From the NCBI GenBank assembly GCA_023256115.1, contig JAGDWU010000052.1:1-7241 (forward strand): a stretch of DNA of 7,241 bases, read 5' to 3'. The translations under genes and the position numbers were made by a program. Positions 4,672 through 7,241 of this stretch are shown piece by piece (the first letter of the stretch is position 1; each line of letters begins with the position of its first letter). This DNA comes from Candidatus Aenigmatarchaeota archaeon. Its GTDB lineage: Archaea > Aenigmatarchaeota > Aenigmatarchaeia > CG10238-14 > SpSt-28. The notes under the pieces are model-generated. The model was not told the origin of the DNA. It made no database searches and saw only the letters and a program-made list of their open reading frames with translations.

Positions 4672-6134
4672 TTTTTTCCTTTTTTAATTCTTTTCATTAA
4701 TTCATCTTTATTAAAATAATATTCATTAACTATTTTTCCAATTGCTTCAATGCTATTAATTTTATTTTTAACTAACCATTTTAAAATTTCAATTTTTTCA
4801 TTTAAATCTTTTTCTAATTCAGTTTTACTTAAGCCAATAAAATTTGCATATTCCTCTTCAATTCTTAAACTTCTATTTGCTTTTATTATTTCATCTTTGC
4901 TTGGATCCCATTTATATAAATCATTAACTTTTTCGCTAATAAATGGAACTATTTCGCTAATTTGAAACAATCTTCTAATATTTCTTCTCCTATCTCTATA
5001 CATTACTGCAAATAAATGTAAAGATTCAATAACAATTTCAGGAATGTTTATTGGCGGATTTGTTAATCTTTTATAAGCTTGTTGCGCAGTATCTGCATGC
5101 AAAGTTGCATAAACGCTATGGCCAGTATGCATTGCTTCAAATAATACTTCAGCTTCTTCTGCTCTTCTTACTTCGCCTACAACAATTCTATCTGGTCTCA
5201 TTCTTAGGCTATTAACTAATAAATCATACATTGTTATTTTTCCTTTTTCTTCTATAGTATATTCTCTAGTAACTAAAGGTACCCAATGCATATAGCTTGG
5301 TAATTGAATTTCTCTTGTTTGTTCAATTGAAATAATTCTTTGATTAGCTGGAATAAAATTTAAAATTGCATTTAACAAAGAAGTTTTTCCACTTCCTGTT
5401 CCACCAGCAATAATAATATTTAACTCATATTGAATTGCTTGCCATAAAAATGCGGCTGTTTCAAAATTAATTGTTTTTGAATTTATTAAATCTACAATAG
5501 TCCAAGGAATTCTTCTAAATTTTCTTATTGTAATTGTATTACCAAATGAACTTATTGGAAATAAAGTTGCATTTACTCTATCGCCAGTTATTAAATGAGC
5601 ATCTAATAAAGGATTTAAAATATTTATTTGTCTACCAACTCTTCTTCCAATTAAACTTGCAATATTAAAAATTTGCTGCTCGCTAGGAATATAAATATCT
5701 GTTTTTAACCAACCATATTTTCTATGATAAACCCATATTGGTTCTTTTGAACTATTAACAACAATTTCTTCCAAGTTTCCATCATTTATTAAGAATTCTA
5801 AAATTCCAATTCCAAGCATTTCAATAACTAAAATATTAGCTAAAAAATGTAAAGTTTTTTCATCTATTGTTTTTATATATTCTTTAATTTTGTTTTTTGC
5901 TTTTTCAAAGAATTCTCTTTTTATTTTTTCATATGTTTGCAAATCAACATTTTCTAATAAAGGAACTTCTGAAACTAATTCATCTTTTATTTCATCTAAT
6001 ATTATTCTAGTTGCTTTTTCTATTTCTGGTAATTGTAAAGAATAAATTGGTACAAATTCGTTTGGCAATTTAAAAATTTTTACTTTTGCAACAATAAATT
6101 CATAAGAAATTTTATATTCTTCTATTACTTTCAT
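4668..6134 (-). CDS. tadA: Type II/IV secretion and pilus assembly ATPase, TadA/GspE family
   Basis: This cytoplasmic hexameric ATPase powers filament assembly through the two platform proteins encoded next. The 488 residues show an N-terminal domain (about 1-200) with GDRVNATLFPISSFGNTITIR at its end (184-204), then the RecA-like motor. Walker A is GGTGSGKT at 244-251. The Asp-box region reads ISIEQTREIQLP at 268-279, with Glu271 kept but Gln where Asp is usual in 'EDT.E'. Walker B is RIVVGEVR at 316-323 after MRPD, and the His box is GHSVYATLHAD at 338-348. DRRRNIRRLFQISEIV at 381-396 is the usual C-terminal motor strand region. A helical C-terminal extension (about 405-488) ends in KKGKK. 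The start ATGA overlaps the CBS gene stop by 4 nt and is preceded by AAGG. FlaI, VirB11 and PilT are relatives, but the two single-domain platform genes and the lack of archaellum genes favour a Tad-like or archaeal type IV pilus ATPase. Confidence 0.94.
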   Translation of the reverse strand: MKVIEEYKISYEFIVAKVKIFKLPNEFVPIYSLQLPEIEKATRIILDEIKDELVSEVPLLENVDLQTYEKIKREFFEKAKNKIKEYIKTIDEKTLHFLANILVIEMLGIGILEFLINDGNLEEIVVNSSKEPIWVYHRKYGWLKTDIYIPSEQQIFNIASLIGRRVGRQINILNPLLDAHLITGDRVNATLFPISSFGNTITIRKFRRIPWTIVDLINSKTINFETAAFLWQAIQYELNIIIAGGTGSGKTSLLNAILNFIPANQRIISIEQTREIQLPSYMHWVPLVTREYTIEEKGKITMYDLLVNSLRMRPDRIVVGEVRRAEEAEVLFEAMHTGHSVYATLHADTAQQAYKRLTNPPINIPEIVIESLHLFAVMYRDRRRNIRRLFQISEIVPFISEKVNDLYKWDPSKDEIIKANRSLRIEEEYANFIGLSKTELEKDLNEKIEILKWLVKNKINSIEAIGKIVNEYYFNKDELMKRIKKGKK

Positions 6135-6760
6135 TTTTTCCTTATTTTTATATCTTTTAACTCATATATCATTTCAATTAATCCTGCTTTTTCTAATAAA
6201 GAGCAAATATTTTCTAATGAACTTTTATTTATTTTAAGTTCTTTTTCTAATTCGCTAATTGAAATTTCCTTCTTTTTTTCTAATTTTTCCAATATTTTAT
6301 CTATTATAGTTGAAATTGTTTCTTTTTTTACTTCAATCTTTTTTTCTAATAATAGTTTGTAAAAATAATCTAAAATTTCCTCCCTTGTTATTATTCCTAT
6401 TACTTTTTTACTTTTATCTACAACTGGCAATCTGTGAACATCTTTTTTTACCATTAATTTTATTGCATGCTCTATGCTATCATTTTCATTTACATAAATT
6501 AACCTTCTTTTTCTCTTTATAAAATCTTTAACACTTATTAAAGCTAAATTTTCTAATCCATATTTTTCAGCATATTTCATTATATCGGTTATTGAAATTA
6601 CAGATTTTAGTTTTCCACTTTCATCAATTATTGGCAAGCCAGTTATTTTGTTTTCTCTTAACTTTTTTATAACATTGCTTAAATTTTCGTCAAGTGTAGC
6701 AAAAATAACATTTTTTATCATTATATCTTTGACTTTCATAAGAAGGTTATTTTTTCTCAT
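6131..6760 (-). CDS. CBS-pair protein with C-terminal helix-turn-helix-like domain
   Basis: The 209 residues contain two CBS domains, about 12-66 and 76-136. Tandem CBS domains (a Bateman module) usually bind adenine nucleotides or S-adenosylmethionine and act as energy or ligand sensors. Family marks are VKDIMIKNVIF (10-20), GLPIIDESGKLKSVISITDI (41-60) with S-x-x-D at 56-59, and HRLPVVDKSKKVIGIITREE (109-128), where the second domain has Glu in place of the usual Asp. Residues from about 150 to the end (ISISELEKELKINKSSLENI at 166-185, then LLEKAGLIEMIYELK) look like a winged helix, the 'S..ELA..L..s...v...l..LE..GLI' pattern. The gene overlaps the upstream coiled-coil gene by 14 nt and the ATPase start by 4 nt. 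A second ATG at 6739 (MKVKDIM, where CBS proteins often begin) would remove the upstream overlap. A regulatory or accessory role for the pilus machine is inferred from position only. Confidence 0.88.
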   Translation of the reverse strand: MRKNNLLMKVKDIMIKNVIFATLDENLSNVIKKLRENKITGLPIIDESGKLKSVISITDIMKYAEKYGLENLALISVKDFIKRKRRLIYVNENDSIEHAIKLMVKKDVHRLPVVDKSKKVIGIITREEILDYFYKLLLEKKIEVKKETISTIIDKILEKLEKKKEISISELEKELKINKSSLENICSLLEKAGLIEMIYELKDIKIRKK

Positions 6761-7241
6761 AAGATAATGCTCTTCTTATTATTTCGTTAATTTGTTTTTC
6801 TGCATCTCTAAGCATGCTATTTACATCTTTCTTTATTTCATCTTTCAACATTTTTAATTCTTTTTTAATTTTAAAAATTTCTTGATTAATTTCAATAATT
6901 TGTTTTTTATTTTTTTCAATTTCTTCTTCAAGTTTTAAAGTAACATTACTAATATCCTTCAAATTTTTTGCAAATATTTCAATATCTTTTTGGAAAAGTT
7001 TCACCTTTTTATCAAATTCTTCTATTTTATTTAAAATTAAATTCAATTTTTTTACATCAGTTTTTTGCTCTAAAATTTTTTGATTATTTTCCATTTTTTC
7101 TATAATTTTTAAAATTTTATTTATATTTTCTTCTAATATGTCAATTTTTCTATTACTTTTTTCTAAACTAAATATTTTGTTTTCTATAAATTTTTTCTCT
7201 TCTTTTCTATTGGATATAATTTCATTTATTATTTCCTTAAT
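6747..7241 (-). CDS. Long coiled-coil protein of unknown function, C-terminal part (5' end outside window)
   Basis: I do not recognise a named family. The frame is open across 49 codons upstream of the ATG at 7094 to the window edge, so the visible 164 residues are a C-terminal fragment and 7094 is an internal methionine. The sequence is almost entirely charged and amphipathic (Lys, Glu, Ile, Leu, Asn), with heptad-like spacing in stretches such as IDILEENINKILKIIEKMEN and IEEFDKKVKLFQKDIEIF. It has no cysteine, little proline or glycine, and no membrane segment in view. It ends INEIIRRALSYEKK and overlaps the CBS gene start by 14 nt, so it is probably the first seen gene of the pilus operon. 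A structural or tethering role is a guess. Low-complexity, AT-rich codon usage makes homology searches unreliable. The alternative, a chance open frame, is unlikely given the length and the tight coupling. Confidence 0.75.
   Translation of the reverse strand: MKEIINEIISNRKEEKKFIENKIFSLEKSNRKIDILEENINKILKIIEKMENNQKILEQKTDVKKLNLILNKIEEFDKKVKLFQKDIEIFAKNLKDISNVTLKLEEEIEKNKKQIIEINQEIFKIKKELKMLKDEIKKDVNSMLRDAEKQINEIIRRALSYEKK

Noticed and set aside
4750..4965. Plus-strand frame of 71 codons
   Set aside because: It is antisense to the TadA-type ATPase, with a composition explained by the reverse of AT-rich coding DNA and no family signature.
2880..6134. Archaellum (fla/arl) operon
   Set aside because: The platform is two single-domain proteins rather than one FlaJ of about 550 residues, and no FlaF, FlaG or FlaH-like gene is seen in the window.
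6310..6522. Plus-strand frame of 70 codons, hydrophobic
   Set aside because: It is antisense to the CBS-HTH gene; its Leu/Phe richness is the reverse complement of Lys/Glu codons.
7092..7094. ATG at 7094 as true start of the coiled-coil gene
   Set aside because: The frame stays open for 49 more codons to the window edge with the same coiled-coil composition.
1..7241. CRISPR array, insertion sequence or attachment site
   Set aside because: No regularly spaced direct repeats, transposase or integrase signature, or terminal inverted repeats were seen. The only long inverted repeats are helices of RNase P RNA.

Overview
This window looks like part of a chromosome from a small-genome archaeon, most likely of the DPANN group. 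The evidence is archaeal information-processing genes (aIF2-alpha, Nop10, a PAC2-family protein, archaeal uS2, Sec61-beta), a class III (pilin-type) signal peptide of the form KGQAALEFLMTYGWAIL, very AT-rich DNA, very short intergenic spaces and trimmed proteins and RNA. I cannot fix the phylum from one window.

Left part, plus strand (1-2436). A tightly packed cluster runs aIF2-alpha (C-terminal part only, cut by the left edge), nop10 (43 codons, overlapping the end of aIF2-alpha), a PAC2-family proteasome-assembly-chaperone-like gene, and ribosomal protein uS2. A TATA-like box then precedes a separate pilin-like gene whose transcript is probably leaderless.

Middle (2437-2879). No long reading frame lies here, but the stretch is not empty. 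On the minus strand it holds a complete, compact RNase P RNA (about 232 nt). It is recognised by its P1, P2 and P4 pseudoknot topology, the bulged U in P4, and all of the usual conserved blocks. Only 8 nt after its 3' end begins a 55-codon Sec61-beta (SecG) gene. The pilin and secG stop codons face each other across 7 nt.

Right part, minus strand (7241 down to 2880). A pilus or secretion machine operon runs, in order of transcription: a coiled-coil protein (open at the right edge), a CBS-pair protein with a C-terminal helix-turn-helix-like domain, a TadA/GspE-type ATPase, and two T2SSF (TadB/TadC-like) inner-membrane platform proteins. Adjacent genes overlap by 14, 4, 4 and 8 nt, and then rnpB and secG follow in the same direction.

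How it fits together. The pilin-like protein at 1975 is a plausible substrate of the ATPase/platform machine on the other strand. The CBS-HTH protein is a candidate nucleotide-sensing regulator or accessory factor of that machine. The placement of rnpB and secG right behind the operon suggests that a structural RNA and a translocon subunit may share one transcript with a pilus system. The most useful observations are the RNase P RNA with its altered P4 pair, the two very small genes (nop10, secG), and the CBS-HTH gene inside the pilus operon.
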